From the NCBI GenBank assembly GCA_905182985.1, contig CAJJDN010000001.1, positions 288,969 through 352,968 on the forward strand: 64,000 nucleotides of DNA, given 5' to 3'. Origin of the DNA: Paramecium sonneborni (taxonomy: Eukaryota > Ciliophora > Oligohymenophorea > Peniculida > Parameciidae). This document shows, in pieces, positions 26,382-41,698 of the stretch (the stretch's first letter is position 1; every line of letters starts with the position of its first letter). Position numbers and translations under genes: made by a program. The notes under the pieces were generated by a model that was not told the DNA's origin, ran no database searches, and worked only from the letters and a program-made list of their open reading frames with translations.

Positions 26382-27537
26382 TGTTAAATTACTTTGACAT
26401 TTCCTTAGTAAACTTTGCTTTTAAATCATTTTCATTGAAAAAATAAAACTTAAATAATAAATATTCCATTTTAAAAAATAAGGAAATGAGTGTAGAGAGA
26501 GTATAGAGAACATAATAAATATTTAAAATAGATTTAGTAGGTAGGATAACTTTATGCAAAAATAAAACTAGAAATTCTAGTTAATTTTATGACAGAAATA
26601 TATTATTTGAAATATTTCTCATATAATATTAGTAAACTCATTAGAATGATAAAATAATATATTTATTTAATATGATATCTCATTTGCTATCTTTCAATTG
26701 AAGAGGATAAATGATAGTCCCTTCTGATAGAGAGTATATCTATTAAGTCTGCCCATTTTGACTTTAAGGGAGAATATAAGATTCTTCCTTGTTTTATTCA
26801 AATAGACAGGCAAAACTATTTCATCATCAGCAATAACTCCTTTTTGGGATGTCTTTGACCATTTTAAGATGATAGGTTTTAATGCAAAGGATATTTCATT
26901 AACAATGGAGACTTGTAAAGTTTTGGAATCCAAATGTCCTCCTTCCATAGAGACACCCTCAATAACAAAAGAATCATCATCAACTCCTAAATGTTCAGGA
27001 ACAATCAATAGTTCTAATTCTTCTAAGGACCATTGATTTCTTTAAGCTACATATTATCTAGTTGCTGTTAAATAAGCTTCTGGAAATAGTAATCCTCCAA
27101 ACCATACATTACCTTACTAAAAGTTTTTAGTTTTTCCTAAATGATTAAATTAATCTATTCTTCTTTTAAAATCACCAACCCAATCATTCAAAGGCATTGT
27201 AATAACATTATATTTATTCCATTATGATGGTATAATATTGTTAAAAACATCTTTGGCTAATTATCTTAATAAATTTGTCGCTAAGATTTTGCCTTATGCT
27301 AATTATGTTAATTCTTCAATATTCTATCTTACAGCTTTTAATAATTTAGATGCAACAGTAATTTCTCTATCTAAAAATCTAAATAATGGATCATTAATAG
27401 AATCAGCAGTTCTTTCTAAAGGTAATATTTTTTAAGGTAAAATAACTTTGAATTTTTCTACTTTTTCTAAAAGATCTTAAAGCCATTGAACTTAATCAGA
27501 TTTCTTATTTTCTTTCTTTTAAGTTTTCTCTGTTTAA
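26382..27537. repeat. Second copy of the 1,156-bp duplication
   Basis: Matches 25035-26190 and continues seamlessly into the rest of the dynein heavy chain gene, so this copy is the one to use for the gene model. Confidence 0.9.
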
Positions 27538-30500
27538 ACTTCAATTTAAGTAATTTCTTCTTCTCCTTCTTATTATAGATTTTAAACTTTTGTAATTAAT
27601 TTTTGAGTTAATTAATCTCTTTATACTCTTTCTACATTAGAAGGTAATCCTGACCATTCTGGACTTTCTGTTTTTGGCAATTTTTCAATCCATTACATAA
27701 AATCCATATATGTTCTACCTTCTGGAACTGTAATAGCTTCTTTTCCTTCTAATGTGAAAAATAGTGGATGATTATGATTGAAACTTGATTCAGTAAAGAA
27801 TTATTCAACCAATGATTATAGAATCTTTTAATCATATTCATTGTCTACTTTACCACCATATAAATTTTATGTCAATATAGTTCTAAAAGCATCCCAAGGT
27901 AATTTAGATGGATCTATATTTTATCTAATTCCTAATGCATCAACATATTCATCAATTAAATCTAATGAACATCTTTAATCAGCTTCATTGAATTCATATG
28001 TTTTACTCCATCCAATAGGAGTGAATCTTAATCTTTCCAAAATAACAGCATGTAACCAAGCTAATAAGAAATGTAATCTAGCTCTTTCAACAGGTTATTT
28101 ATCAGTTCTTTATTAGGATAAAACAGTTTTAAAAGTTCTAATTAATGATGCCTTAATACCATCAGGTGGTTCAAAAACTAATTTATAAGATTATCTAATT
28201 AAAGTAGTTGGTATTTTTGGATTAAATTCCATTGTTAAAAATATTCTAAAATTAGGATTTGGAGTTAATCTAAATAATTTCTTTTCTAAATCATTAAGCC
28301 AACTAGTAGCTAAATGAACATTCTTCAACATTACCCAAGATCCTGATTTAACACTTTATGTAATTGCTTATTCAGCTTAATCAAATCCTTCTGCACTACC
28401 TATAGCAACACTACTCAATTTTATACCCATTTCTCTACTTAATTATTCAACTTTGAATGATGGATCAAATCCTGGAGCTGAACATAAAAGAATTGGAATT
28501 TTATTTGATGCTTCTTTTTCTACAACCAATTTCATATCTACTGTCTACTCATCCATAAAACCATCTCCTAATATTTAATTAATCAATTTTCTAGCCATTA
28601 TTTAGAATCTATCTGCTCTAAATATTCTTAGAATATGCAAATCATCCAATTATCTCTTTAATTATTTACTATCTACCCAATCTAATTTCACTAAATCATC
28701 TCTTTATACTTCATTATACCATTATGTTGGGATATCATTCTCAGGAACTTCATCATTTAAAAAATTTATCCAACGATCTTAATTATTATTTAAATTATCC
28801 ATTAATCTATTAAATGTTGCATTCTATTAAGTTATTCCTTCCAATTATTTCAATTATTAAATACTCATCTTTCCTTATAATATATTATTTGATAATGAAG
28901 TTTCCATAACTGTAGGTGGTTTAAATACATTCAAGAATTCTTAACCTAGATTATTATCTCCCAATTTCACTTAAGCTAAAGTTATTGCAAACACTAACTT
29001 ATCTTCTTATAACAATGAAAAGTTCATTCTTTTATATATTTCTTTAAACATTTCATTAAATATCAGAATTCTTCTCTTTATCAAATCTTACTTTGGAATC
29101 TTTTACAATTAATCATTTTTATTTAAAACATTGTAAATTGTGTCCATAAAGAATTACAAAGAAAATTAATACAAATAATGTATATTTGCTAAAGAAGTCA
29201 AACTAAAGAAAATCTTTGAAGTCGTACTGGCTAAAGGAACATATGAATGTGTTGTATTCATGACTTCATTCATAATTGTATCAGCTTACTTCATTTCTTA
29301 TACAATGACAGCAGCTTCTTTCTTTAATTTCTCTAAAGTTTATATAACCTTTTCATCTTCCAATATGGATCCTCTGCTATTATTTAATGAATCTAACAAC
29401 TAATCTTCTAACTCTCTCAATTTAACTATATACTCTCCTTATAATTTCATTAAATTCAATCTCTTTTCTTCTGTTTCTGGTGATTCATTTCTCAAGAATA
29501 TATTCAAACATTATTCTTATAAACTACTTTAAGTGACTGTAAAATTAACAAAAGTAACTCTACTACACAAATCAGGAGTGAATCTAGCTGTACTATCTCT
29601 GGTTATCATAAACATTGTAAAACCTTATGAAAAATCTATTTCCTAATTTCCAACTCTAATTAATACTCTACCACCTGTCTTATATGTTTCATTATTAAGA
29701 ACGGAATTCAAAATTGGATCTACCTTTTCTACATCTTATACTAATAAAGGACAACCGAATCTTAAACATGTTTCCAAAGTCTTTAAAAATGATTCATCTG
29801 TAAATGAAGTTCTAGCTAATTTCTTATCTTTATATAATGATGAGATATAGGACAAAGCTTATCCTGATGGATCAATTACCAATGGATATCTTTAAAATCT
29901 ATACAATATGATAGCATTCTCCATACATAAATCATCTGAAGGTAAAGTATGTGATTACCAATTTAATCTATCAGAAGGTTTTGATAAGAATTCAATTAAA
30001 GACAAATCCTATCTATATGATATATTAGCTTAATTCTAAAGGTAATCTTTCCAAGTATTTATTACAACCTTCCTATAAAAATGATCAAAGAAACCAATAT
30101 AAGATAGAAAAGCTGATGACAATAGAACATCTCCTATCATTGTAGCTAATTAATTCTTAAAGTTTTATGAAGCTTCTTCCCAACGAATTCTTTCTCCACT
30201 TAAATCAGTTAATAAAGCTTAAGATCTTGTTACTTTCTCTTAAACTTTTAACATCTCTGATTTAATTGATTCTTTCTAGCTAATCAATTCAGAATATTCT
30301 TATTATAGATTATGAATCTTAGTTTCAGCTGCTCCAACCTCATCATCATAAATTTTCTTTTATTTGTTTAATTCATCACTTTCTTATAAAAGTTTAGCTA
30401 CTTCCTATTTTAATGGATCTACTTTCTATAATATATCTGCATATTTTAATTATGAATCCAACCACATTGCTAATGGTCCTGCTGCTTTTGATGCATAATT

Positions 30501-33500
30501 GATTCTATCAATGTTCCATTCTTAAGCTGATAAATATTTAGTTAATATAAATTTCTTAACTTTTGCAGGCATTGTTTCTGTATTAAAATTTATCACATTA
30601 TTTATAAAATTCATATTTGCCATTGATTTTTAAACATCTTTCCATTCTGGACTTTTATCTAATGAATTAATTGCACAAACAACAGCTTCCATTGTTAATT
30701 TAACTAATGCAGGAGGTGAACCTAATGCTCTTATTTAATTTAAATCATCTTTCTTAATACTATTAACACATTATTTTGCATTTTCCAATGCTGGCAATGC
30801 TTCATTAAGTTCTTTATTAACTTATGATTATCTTATTTCCATTTCTTTTGCTTTCTTTTCAGCATCACTTGATAATCTTGTACTATCTTCCTTCTTTCTT
30901 TCTGCTATCTTCTTTTCTTCAATAATTGTCTACAATTTCTCACCTGCTTATCTTTCTTTTGTCTACAACTCAATCTTCTTTGAATCTAAACTTTTCTACA
31001 TTTCCAATACTTATTATTCTGTCTCTTTTAACTTATCCAAACCAACATTCAAATGCAATTACTAATCTTCTAATTATGATTTCTTCTCATTATGTAATTT
31101 CTCAAAGTGCTTTAAGAAATCTAAATAATCTCTTGGTGTTATATAATTGAATCTTTTTGCACCTTTTTATAATCTATTATTTAATTCAATTATAGTATTT
31201 TATATATAAACTAATGTTGATACTAAAATGTGTTATCTTTGACTTTCATCTTTAATCTTTTTACTGAATGCATTCTCAGGAGGATCAATATACATTGTAA
31301 ATGCTTTTCCTACTTAAAAAAGTGCCTCATTTGTCCAATCTCCAAACCAATCTATCACACATCTATTAAACAAAGCTGGAGATGATGCTGTTCTATTTGA
31401 AAAATCTGGATTCTTTGGATTCATTGTAAAAACAACATGTAAATTTCTTTATACTTAATATGTGAAATTCTTAAATAATTATTCTTCTGATGAATCAAAC
31501 TATTTGTTTTAACTTGAATTTTCTTTTAATAAATTTATCAATGCCAAATATTCATCATTTTCAAATAATCCTGGAATTTCCCCTGATGCTAATAATGCAT
31601 TCATCTTTTCTAAAAATGATGGACCTAATACATTAGATTCATCAAATATAAATGTAATCTTCTCCCCTTTTGCACCAGCTCTCTTCATTACTTCTCTTAA
31701 ATCATTATCAAAATCTGCTAATGAATAATCTCTTCCTGCCTTGATCTAAAACACAGTTAAATTATTAATCCAACTTACAAATCTAGTAAGTGTTGTTTTA
31801 CCTACTCCTGATGATCCAACCAATAAAAGATGTCCTAAAGGTTATTTTAAGACTCTATCAATTCTTAATATGTGATCAAGTACATCATCAAAAACAACTA
31901 ATGGAACTGATAACTCTTCTTCATTAAATTGCTTTAATCTACCTTAGATGTACTTTCTCAATTCTTCTCTATCAACACTTTGATAAACCTTATGTAAATA
32001 ATTACTGAATAGAATAGGTCTTTGTAATGCTTCATCTTTCAAATTGTTAAAATTATTATAAGCCACTTAATCAACAAGCTTATTACACCACTCCTTTTCA
32101 TGTTCATGTACCAATCTATCTTGGAATAATCTCAAACCTTCATGTGCCCAAAGCCTTACAAGGTCTTCAACAGATTCAAGAGGCTCTAAGGCTTCATTCA
32201 AAGCATATTTCCATCGTGTTAATTCTCTTGGAGAATATATATAATGAGCTTATTGATCTGCAGTAAAATGTTATTATGACTTAGTATAAAATTCGACCAT
32301 TGCATTAGTAAGTTATTCAGAATGTTATTTTAAATTAACAGTTCTTCTAAGCATAGCTTTATTGAAAGTTCCATAAATTTATTTGAGTGATTCTGGTCCT
32401 GGAAAATCAACAAGAATAAGAGGACAATGTCTAAGAAATCTTGGAGTAAGTGGTTTTCTACCAACATCAGTAGGAGGATTGCATGCTCCAACAAATTAAA
32501 TTCTCTCAAGTGAAATCCATTATCTATCAGATGATCTCCAAAATCCATGTTATTCTGTTAATTATCTTAAGAAAGTGATAATTGCCATTGTTCCATATTT
32601 ATCTTAATCAGGTAGATTGATTTCATCACAAAATACAACAAGCCATTTTTAATTTTTTGGTTATAAAAAGACTCCATTAGTAGTTTTCTTGTATTCGCAA
32701 TAATGGTCAAATTATTTAATTATTAATTAAGGCATTGTTGAACTACTAAAATTGATAAAGATCATCTCGAAATCAGTTAAAGCTTTAAGTGTACTCATCA
32801 GAGTCATAGTTTTACCACTACCTGGGGGTCCACATAATAAAAATGGTCGATGTTCATTAAGCCATCCACAGAGAACATCCTTATGTCTAAGAGTATCAAC
32901 AGTTTCGATAATAAGATCAGCATCAGTCACTCTTTATGGATCAATTTCTATTTATGGTACCTTTTTTTTATATTAACTCCATTAAGCTTCTGGTAAAGTA
33001 ACTTCAAAATCAATTAAGGAAGGTGCACTCTCTGTAAATTATGGAAGAATTATATTATGTGGCAATAATTAGCAGATTTCTTTAGAATATTGAGTTCTTT
33101 AATAAAGATTCATAGATCCAGCAATACCCCACATGACAGCAATTAAAAATTGTTTAACCATATAATCTGAAATTTACTCTTCCTCTAAGGGTACTTCTGA
33201 GTTATTTTCATTATATTCAATAATATTAGAAATACTTCTTCTAACTAATGCAAAAGTGCTTTCTAAGACTCTGATTCTAGTGAATTCCATGACATGTTTA
33301 TATTCTTATTTTTAAGCAACGGATAGAAATGAGGATAAATATTTAATAACTTAGTCAAGAGCTTTAACACATTTAGCTCTAAGTTCAGTTTCTTAAGAAT
33401 TAGTAGTTTATTTATTATTTTCATCTTCATTTTTTTATTAATCATAATCATCTTATTTGAGTCTTTCCATGAAATGATAGAATATATTATCATCATTAAT

Positions 33501-36500
33501 AGTTTCTTCACTAAACCAGACCATACCACATCTTGAGACAGTAGCTAAGGTAGCATATTTAAGAGTTTCAACTTCAAAAATCATTCGAACATTAGGAGGA
33601 ATAGCTAATCTTTCACCATTAGGTAAAGTGAGTAATTTATTATCATCAAGAACAGAGTTAAGATTTTCAGCCCATTCAGGATCAACATCACCATCAAATA
33701 TAATCCAATGTCTTCTAGTACTTTCTTATCTTTAATTAGATATAATTTTTCTTAAAATAGATGTAAATACTCCATCAGTCCATTCTAATGTTGTGTTATC
33801 TAATCTACCATATAACTCATCTTTAGAAATAGCTTTAGGATCAACAATATAAGATTCTCCTTTAACTTTATCACATTTATACATAGCTTCTAATAACACT
33901 CTCCAAGCAGCACTTTTACCACATCCACATGGTCCAACTAACATAAGTCCATGTTATAATCTTTAAATTTGATATAGTTATAACACTTTTTCAATGAAGG
34001 TTTTACTAGATTAGAGGTTCTTTCTTTAACATGCTAAAGCTAATTCTTTTCTTAATTCTTCTTCTTTAATTTCAGGAATACAAGATCCTGGAAATACACC
34101 TTATAATAATGTTTCTAGTAATTTAATATCATCTTTTATTAATTTTGGTACTACAGTATCACAAACACTTCTTAATAGAATAGTTTATTCAAATTCTACA
34201 ATTTCAGATTATGGTACAGGTTCTTATTTCCTATCAATCATTTCTTATCTTTTCATATTACCAGCAGAATTGAGTACTGATTTTAGTGCTCTTAAACCAA
34301 AATCATAATGTGGTTATGATGATAATTAATTATCACATAATTCAAATAATGATACAATTTTACCAGCTAATCTTTCAGCAGTTCTGAATCCTTAACTAAA
34401 TAACATAACTTAAGCAATTAATTCTCTATCTGGTTTAACCATGGCCATTTATCTAAATAACTATTTCAAATTTTCTGGTAAATTAGATCTACCTGCATAT
34501 CCAGGATTCATAGTTACAAATACTCCCATTTGTGAATTTAATTTAACATCTTTTCCCATTAATTCTATTTATTTTTATTTTTCTCTTAATCCAGTTTATA
34601 TTAATAATATTTATTATGAACAAGCAGATAACATACGTTCTTCTAATCTATTAAATTCATCAAAACAACCCCATGCTCCTACTTAACATAATCCTACAAA
34701 GATTCTACCCATTGCATTAAAATCAAATGTTTCATCACAATTAAATACTAATACAAATCTACCCAATTATGCTCCTAATGCTTTTACACTTTCTGTTTTA
34801 CCTGTACCTGCAGGTCCAAATGGAGATCCTCCCATTCTTAAATGTAATGCTTATGTTAAAGTTAAAAAACATTTATCAGTTAATGGAGTCTATACTAATT
34901 TTTCAGCTACTCCCAAATATTCAAATCCATAATGAAATTATGCATTACCCATTTATATTAATAATCTTTTTCCAGGATCTGCTTCTTTAGAATTCCAATT
35001 AAATCTCATATGATATTACCAACCAAAATCATTTTTATTATTAATTTTACTGTTCATTAATAATCTAATTACATCTCTTTAATGAACAAAGTCTGTTATA
35101 ATTTATTCAAATTTCTATCTTAATTGTTTAGGATGATCTTTTAATACACTTTCTGCCAATTCTGATAAAAATTCTAATACATATTATAATGTTTATTTCA
35201 TTTATTATTCATTATTAAATGATGATTCAACTGAAAAACACCATCCTACTTGTAATGCTAATAATATTATTTAAGCTGGATGTTCTTCTATAACTTTCAT
35301 TCTATTCTATTAATTTGCTTATATATCTTAAACAGATTTCTCTAAATCTAATGCCAATGAATTCATCATTTCATTATCTACCTTTCCTAACCATATATTT
35401 ATTCTAGGATCTTCTGCAATCTTTACTTCCTTACTAAATTAAACTATTTCTCCCTCTTTACTTGACATCCCTAATACTACATCATCATTTCCATCCTTTC
35501 TACTTTATAATTGTACTATTCCTGCATACATCTTTGGAAAATGTCTTTAAACATTAGTTACATCTTTAGAATTACCTATTATATCTAATAAATCATCATC
35601 TCCTACAAAATAAAATCTAGCAAATGCTTATCTTTATGTTTCTAAATAATCACCTAATGCTTTCTAAATCTTCTATAAAAAATCACTTAATCTCTCTAAA
35701 GTCTTTGCTAAATTTGGAATCCCTTAGACATCCATTAATTATGGTTTCTAAGCTACTTTTTTCATTAAATTAGTAAATTAACTATCAATATCTTTAAATT
35801 TATTGTATTCATTTTATAATTATGTTTTTATATCAGAAGAACCAAAGAAAATACCTTCTAAATAAACCCATCTTCTTTATACATCAATCCAAATATCCAT
35901 CGTTAATTTTACTTTTTATAATTTGTCATCCCATTATGAAATCTCTGCTTCAAATGTTTTATAAAATGGAGATATTTTCATTGATGCTAAATTATTTAAA
36001 TCTTCTTCCAATTTCTAAAATAATTCATCCCATCCTCTTATCAATTTACATTTTGTCTAATATTTTACTAATTCTAATTCAAATTAATTCCAATAATCTT
36101 TTACTGCTGATATCATCGATTCTAACACTTATTCTCCTCTTGCTACTGTCATTATATCTTTAGCTAAATTCTCATAATTTAAAAGATTTGCATTCCATAA
36201 ATGTTACATTTATAATTAATTTAATGATTCATTCACTTTTAATTTTGATAACAATTATCTCCAATGTCTCTCTTTCATTGAATCTTCTTTTAAATCATTT
36301 ATTAATTTATTCATCTTTATATAATTCTTTACCTTATCCTTCATCTTTTCAAATGCATCATAATTCCTTGTCTTACTTGATACTCCATTTAACTATTTCT
36401 ATGCTTCATCATATGTATCCTTTATCTTCTTATTTTATAAAGCTGAAACCAATTAATCCTTTATTGATTACATTACTTTCCAAACCTTTCCCAATTCTTA

Positions 36501-39500
36501 CCATACATCTTATAGATCTGATATTGATTCCAATAAAACATTCAATTTTTATTAATGAGTAGGGGGATCCATTTTTAAAATCTCCTTTGCTTAACTACAC
36601 TTTTCATATTTCTCTTAAACTGATCTAAGTTATTCATTTAAACTCTTCAAAATTTATTCAGCTTCATTTGGAGAACAATCTCCTGAATCTGGCTTAGATG
36701 TCTTCCATTAATCTTCTATCTCTTATATTTATTAATTTAAATATCTCTCATCTTATTGAATTTTTGATTAAATATTGTTCATTTCATTCTCTTATTATTA
36801 TAGTTTCTTGCTTCGAATCTATTTAAATTAATTCCATTACATCTCTACCTATTCAAAACTTAACCAATCTTATGGATATTGATATCTTTGTCTATCCAAA
36901 ACCTTCTATCCATTCTTAAATGATTCTATATCAGCTGACCAACTAGGAAATTTCTTATCCTATTCCTAAATTATAGTTATCGATTCAATTATATCTGATG
37001 TTAAATCTTAAAAATTTATTTTCAACAGCTTATCTTTTTCTGATGTCACATTCTTATTAAATACACGTAATTATTCACCAAACTTATGACCAAAATGATT
37101 TAATAATTCTTTATGCCATGCATCATACTTATGATTTATTTTTACCTAAACCATTCTATAATCTATTATTATTGCTCCAAAATGTTCCTCAGTTGTTGAA
37201 TTATCAAATGTTGCTCTCCCTTATTTTATATCAGTTAACATTTATTGCCACTTTTCAATATCATCTTATAATATTTGTTCTACCTATTTTATATCTAATT
37301 CCCATAAAGATTGATAATTTAACCAAGTTTAAACATATTATTCCATTTCTTCCAATAATAATCCAATTTATGCATAAGCATCTTTAATCAATTATTAATT
37401 AATTTTATTAATGGTAGTAGAATAATCTAAATCTCTTTATGTACCCCATGGCCCTGTATTTTATTAAATAGTATTATCAAATCTATTAGCAACTAATCTA
37501 GGCAAACTGCAAATTTATCCTATCATTTTATGAAATTCTTAAAGCCAGAAATATTTAGCATATTCAACAGGAGGATCGACATAAATGATTTAATCTTATA
37601 ATTTCAATTCATGAACAACAGTTTAATTTACAAGTCCTCTTTCTTATATTTTTTAATAATTAATGAATTAATTTAACCATTCTTTCATTTAGACAGTTAC
37701 TCTATCACATAAAATACTTTCAATTTATTTATCAATATCTTAGATCCAAATATGTAAATTTGAGAAATTATTGAAACAAAGTTAATCAATAACTTCTTGA
37801 ATATCTTTTAATTTTTCATTTAAAGAATCTACTGGACATGTTTTCATAGCTTCACATAAAGATTCGATTTAACCAATTCTTTCATTTAATCCATTAACAG
37901 CCTATTCTAATTCAAAAACTTTATCAGTAAATTTTTTAACATAAGGTTATAATTAAGTTTTATGAGTCCATAAATAATTAAATCCTTAACCAATTTAAAG
38001 TTGAACTTCTTTTCTTAATGCAGCTACTAATTTTGCAGATTTAGCATTCAATTAAGATGTAATCTAAATATAAGTATGTAATGATTCTTATAAAGATAAA
38101 GCAAAAGGATATGAAGCCTTAACATCATTAGCAATATGAGAGATTGAATAAGGTACTTTAGTTTTCATATTACTTAAGTTTCTCACTTCTTTGAAGAGTT
38201 AACTTAATTTTTTTTCATAATTTACTCTGATTTCTAATCCTCTTCTTCTTGTAACAACTTCAAACAACTTTTCATTTTGACTAACAGCTTTATTATGTTG
38301 ATTGATTTCTGATTTCCATTCTTCCAAAGCTGGTCCAGAATCAAGAATTCTTTCAAATGTTTCTCCCATTTCTTTACATTTCTTACCATCTGTATCTTCA
38401 GCCCATTAAGGTCCTAATATTTATTCTACTTTTTGCATATATTTCTATAATCTAATTTATAATTATTTTGACCAAATAACAAATCCAGAGGTTAATGGAA
38501 TATCTCTTGCAGATGCCAATCTTGAATTTTAACTTTTTTAATACGATTCTTTGAATTTGTTTTATAATGATTAAATATCTTTATAAACAGTTTTTAATAA
38601 TTAAGATTAATATTCTTAAATTGCTCCCTTAATTCTTGGTCTTGAAAATAATTTATTGAATTTAGCTAAAATTCTAAACATTTCTTTTGCAGATGATGCT
38701 GAACCAAGCGAATCTCTTAAATTAGTTGTGATAGTAGCTTCTACAGATTCTATTGCAATCTCATATTATTTTAATGCTCTAAAAAATTAATCTTCTCCAT
38801 CTTTACTTAAATCAAATACCTCAACATTTTAAAAAATATCATATGCTTATTATATTTCTTATAATGTAACAAACTATTAAACATTTTCTTTTTATTCCTC
38901 TTAATCATTTTAAATTATCTATTCAATAACTTCTTTTAGATTTTCATGCATTTCTCTCAATCTTTAAATATGTGTAATTTACTTCTATAATTTGATATGT
39001 TCAAATTACCCATATTAATCCTTTTAATGCATTGATTTCTTAACTATACTTTATTTAAATATTTTATATTCTTCATCCCATTAACTAAAAATTTCTTGAG
39101 TCTTTATAATCAAACCTTTAAAGTCAACATATTTAATATGTAATATTGAAAATCCTTTATAATATTTAATCATTTCATTAGTTAATTCTCTTGAAAAGGA
39201 TTCTGCCAATTATAATGATCTAGGAATAGTGTAAATTTCTTAAATATTTGATAACTTTTTCATATGTTAAAATATTTAGATCATGGCATCTTTAATTTCT
39301 ACAAGACTTGTTGCAATTAATAAATTATTAATTGGAAATTCTTTCATGAATTGATTACATGATTGACATTTCTATAAACTTTATTTTAAGGCTATTTCTT
39401 TAAATTAAGCTGTAATATTCATTTTTTTTGCTTATGTTAAAACTTCAATAGTAAAATCTACTTCTGGTTATTTTAATTAATTTTCAATAAAAAACAATGA

Positions 39501-40344
39501 TCTTTCCATACTCATCCAATAATTAATTTCATCTACAATACTAGCATTTGTTAATTCCAACTTTGTATTTGATATTTAATTAATATCGGATATCCATCTT
39601 GTCACAGTCTATGATATAGATTATACTATATCAGACTTATTTAATTAAGCTGCATCTTCGATTGTTGGTTTACCTCCTCTTAATTTAACAGCCTCTTTTA
39701 TTCTTGGATCAAATTATAAAATTATTTCAGGTACTTCAACATTCTATCTGCATTTAATAAATGCCAAATTGACCTCATTCAACTTCTTTATTAAATCATT
39801 ATAACTTGATTGATCCACTATTCTCTTTTTGTCTATTTCTCCTTTGTATTATGTAAATATTGGTATGAAACAATTTTATACATAATTATGAGATAATGTG
39901 AATGGATTTGCTCCACCTTATTATTCCGCATATCCAATATTTATCACTTATATATGATTACTAAATTGTTAAGGTTGCATCTGGCTATCATATTGAAATG
40001 TATGTCTCTTTAAAAAGCAAATTGTATGAGCATAATTGTTTGTTGCCTCATACTCTGACCGAATTTAAATATTCAATTTTTCATTCTCTATTGTCTTACT
40101 CACTATTATAGCCTTAATCTAAGAATCTGATAAAAATTAACAAATATTCTATTCATATTATTATTATTTATACCTATTGATTCACATCCTCATGACAAGC
40201 TACATTCCATTAATCTTTATCGATGATTAATAAACTCAAACAAATTGCACTTAAATACTAATTGAAATTTTCAATCTCATTACTACTGTACAATTTGTTT
40301 TATTCTTGTGCTTTCACATTTTGTTACACATCACTTTCTTCCAT
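26694..40344 (-). CDS. DYNC1H1: Cytoplasmic dynein-1 heavy chain
   Basis: Motor subunit of cytoplasmic dynein, which uses ATP to move cargo toward microtubule minus ends. From ATG at 40344 (MEESDVQQNVKAQEQ) a long tail precedes the motor. The four P-loops are visible: AAA1 GPAGTGKTE (about 34791-34817), AAA2 GPCGCGKSA (about 33908-33934), AAA3 GPPGSGKTM (about 32805-32831) and AAA4 GSSGVGKTT (about 31790-31816). A coiled-coil stalk follows near 30200-31150. The C-terminal domain contains [14 protein letters not shown], close to the LPVYLN.TR..LIF of animal dynein-1 and unlike axonemal chains. The span fits about 4,500 residues after removal of small introns. No break was noticed, but I did not splice every exon. 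The upstream duplicate at 25347 is an artefact. Confidence 0.92.
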
Positions 40345-40490
40345 TTTATAAATTTTAATTTAAAAATGATATAAAAATTCTCCATTAAATTACTTAAAAA
40401 TTTAAATATTCCTATATTCAAATTATATATAAGGTAGATAATTTTAATATCATATATTTAATACATACAAAAATTCGAATTATCATATTT

Positions 40491-41505
40491 TCATTCTTAA
40501 CTTTCTCCCAAAAGTTAAGTTGAATACAATACAAAAGCTATAAATGAATTTGCTATTCCAAAAGCACCAAATCCTCTGTAAAATGATAAAATTCCTTCTT
40601 ATGCATATATCTATCTTACTCCATCCCAAAAACCTATGTAATTTGTATGCAACATAAATGGTTTAATACCTTAACAATGTAATCTTCTAATAACAGTTAA
40701 AAATGGATATGATACAACTTGTTAAATCATTAACAAATAACCTAAACAAAATCTTGTATCATTTATATATAATGAAGGTATTTAAGACAAACAAATAAAT
40801 ATATGTTTATAAATATGTCCTAATGAACCCTTATAAAGATTTCTCTCCTTCTTTAATATATCAAGAAATGATCTATATGTTCTAAAATTTGGTAATCTGT
40901 TTTGATATATCATTTTTGATTATATAAGCATTAATGGATTTGTGATTACATCAACAACCATTCCAACCAATGATGCATACAAATTTTGAATTAATTTCTT
41001 TTCATTGAAGTATTTCTAAATTAAAAAGTATCTCAATTAAGAATTTGTTATCTGATAGACTATTCCAGTTCCTAATCCTTTAAAAAATCCTAATATTCCT
41101 TACTCTCCTAACCCTTTTAAAACTGCATTATAATTTTAATAAGAAATCCCTTAATAATTTACTATTTTATGTTTTAATATTAATTCCAATTTCTTCTATT
41201 CTCCCAAAGTTATTTTTGCTTCCATTATATCCTTTAAATTATTCACTTACAAGTCCATCTTTTTTATTGATAATTAAAATGTAGTATGTATTACTTGTAA
41301 TGGCTATGTCAAAATTCTTATCTCAATAAATTTCAATCAATTACCCCAAAGTTGTTGTAGTAAATGAATTTCCAATTACAACCTACCACCATTTGACTTC
41401 ATATTTCTTTTGATCAAACACATTTTCTAACTCCTATAAATCAATATTGCTAGTTGTTTCTTCTTTCTTCATTCCTTTTAAATATTCTGAAAAGTCCTTC
41501 GACAT
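40491..41505 (-). CDS. Mitochondrial carrier family (SLC25/MTCH-like) protein
   Basis: Predicted inner- or outer-membrane carrier-fold protein. After a hydrophilic N-terminus (MSKDFSEYLKGMKKEE) the first repeat has LTQPLQVIHTTFQ, similar to the PxxVI(K/R) turn of carriers; later come GILGFFKGLGTGIVYQ, DVITNPLMLIQSKM and GILSFYRGFGAFG, the G-hhh-F-(K/R)-G pattern repeated three times. One 28-nt intron, placed right after TTTTLG, keeps the frame (329 codons including stop). Acidic residues of the classic PX(D/E) are replaced, which points to a divergent carrier such as MTCH2 or a ciliate-specific member. Substrate unknown. Confidence 0.75.
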
Positions 41506-41698
41506 TATTCTTTACCGTAAATAAATTATAAAAATTTAGAATATAATATAATATTTGAAAAATCGAAGTATGAAGTATCCATAACTTTGATATACCTTAC
41601 CAAATAAATTAAAATGAATTTCTAAACATATATTGAATATATTCTTTATATAAAAGATAGATAAATTTTATAATATTTAATTTAACTGATAAAAAACT

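Noticed and set aside
26139..26387. Open frame on the plus strand running through the Ns
   Set aside because: It consists mostly of undetermined bases and lies antisense to the dynein 3' end.
21598..27537. Biological segmental duplication or transposon
   Set aside because: Both repeats end exactly at Ns, have no inverted termini or target duplications, and appear identical. Contig overlap is the simpler explanation.
35822..37387. Long plus-strand frames rich in Leu and Ile
   Set aside because: They are antisense shadows of the dynein heavy chain; Leu/Ile/Ser-rich content is what the complement of Lys/Asn/Glu-rich coding sequence yields.
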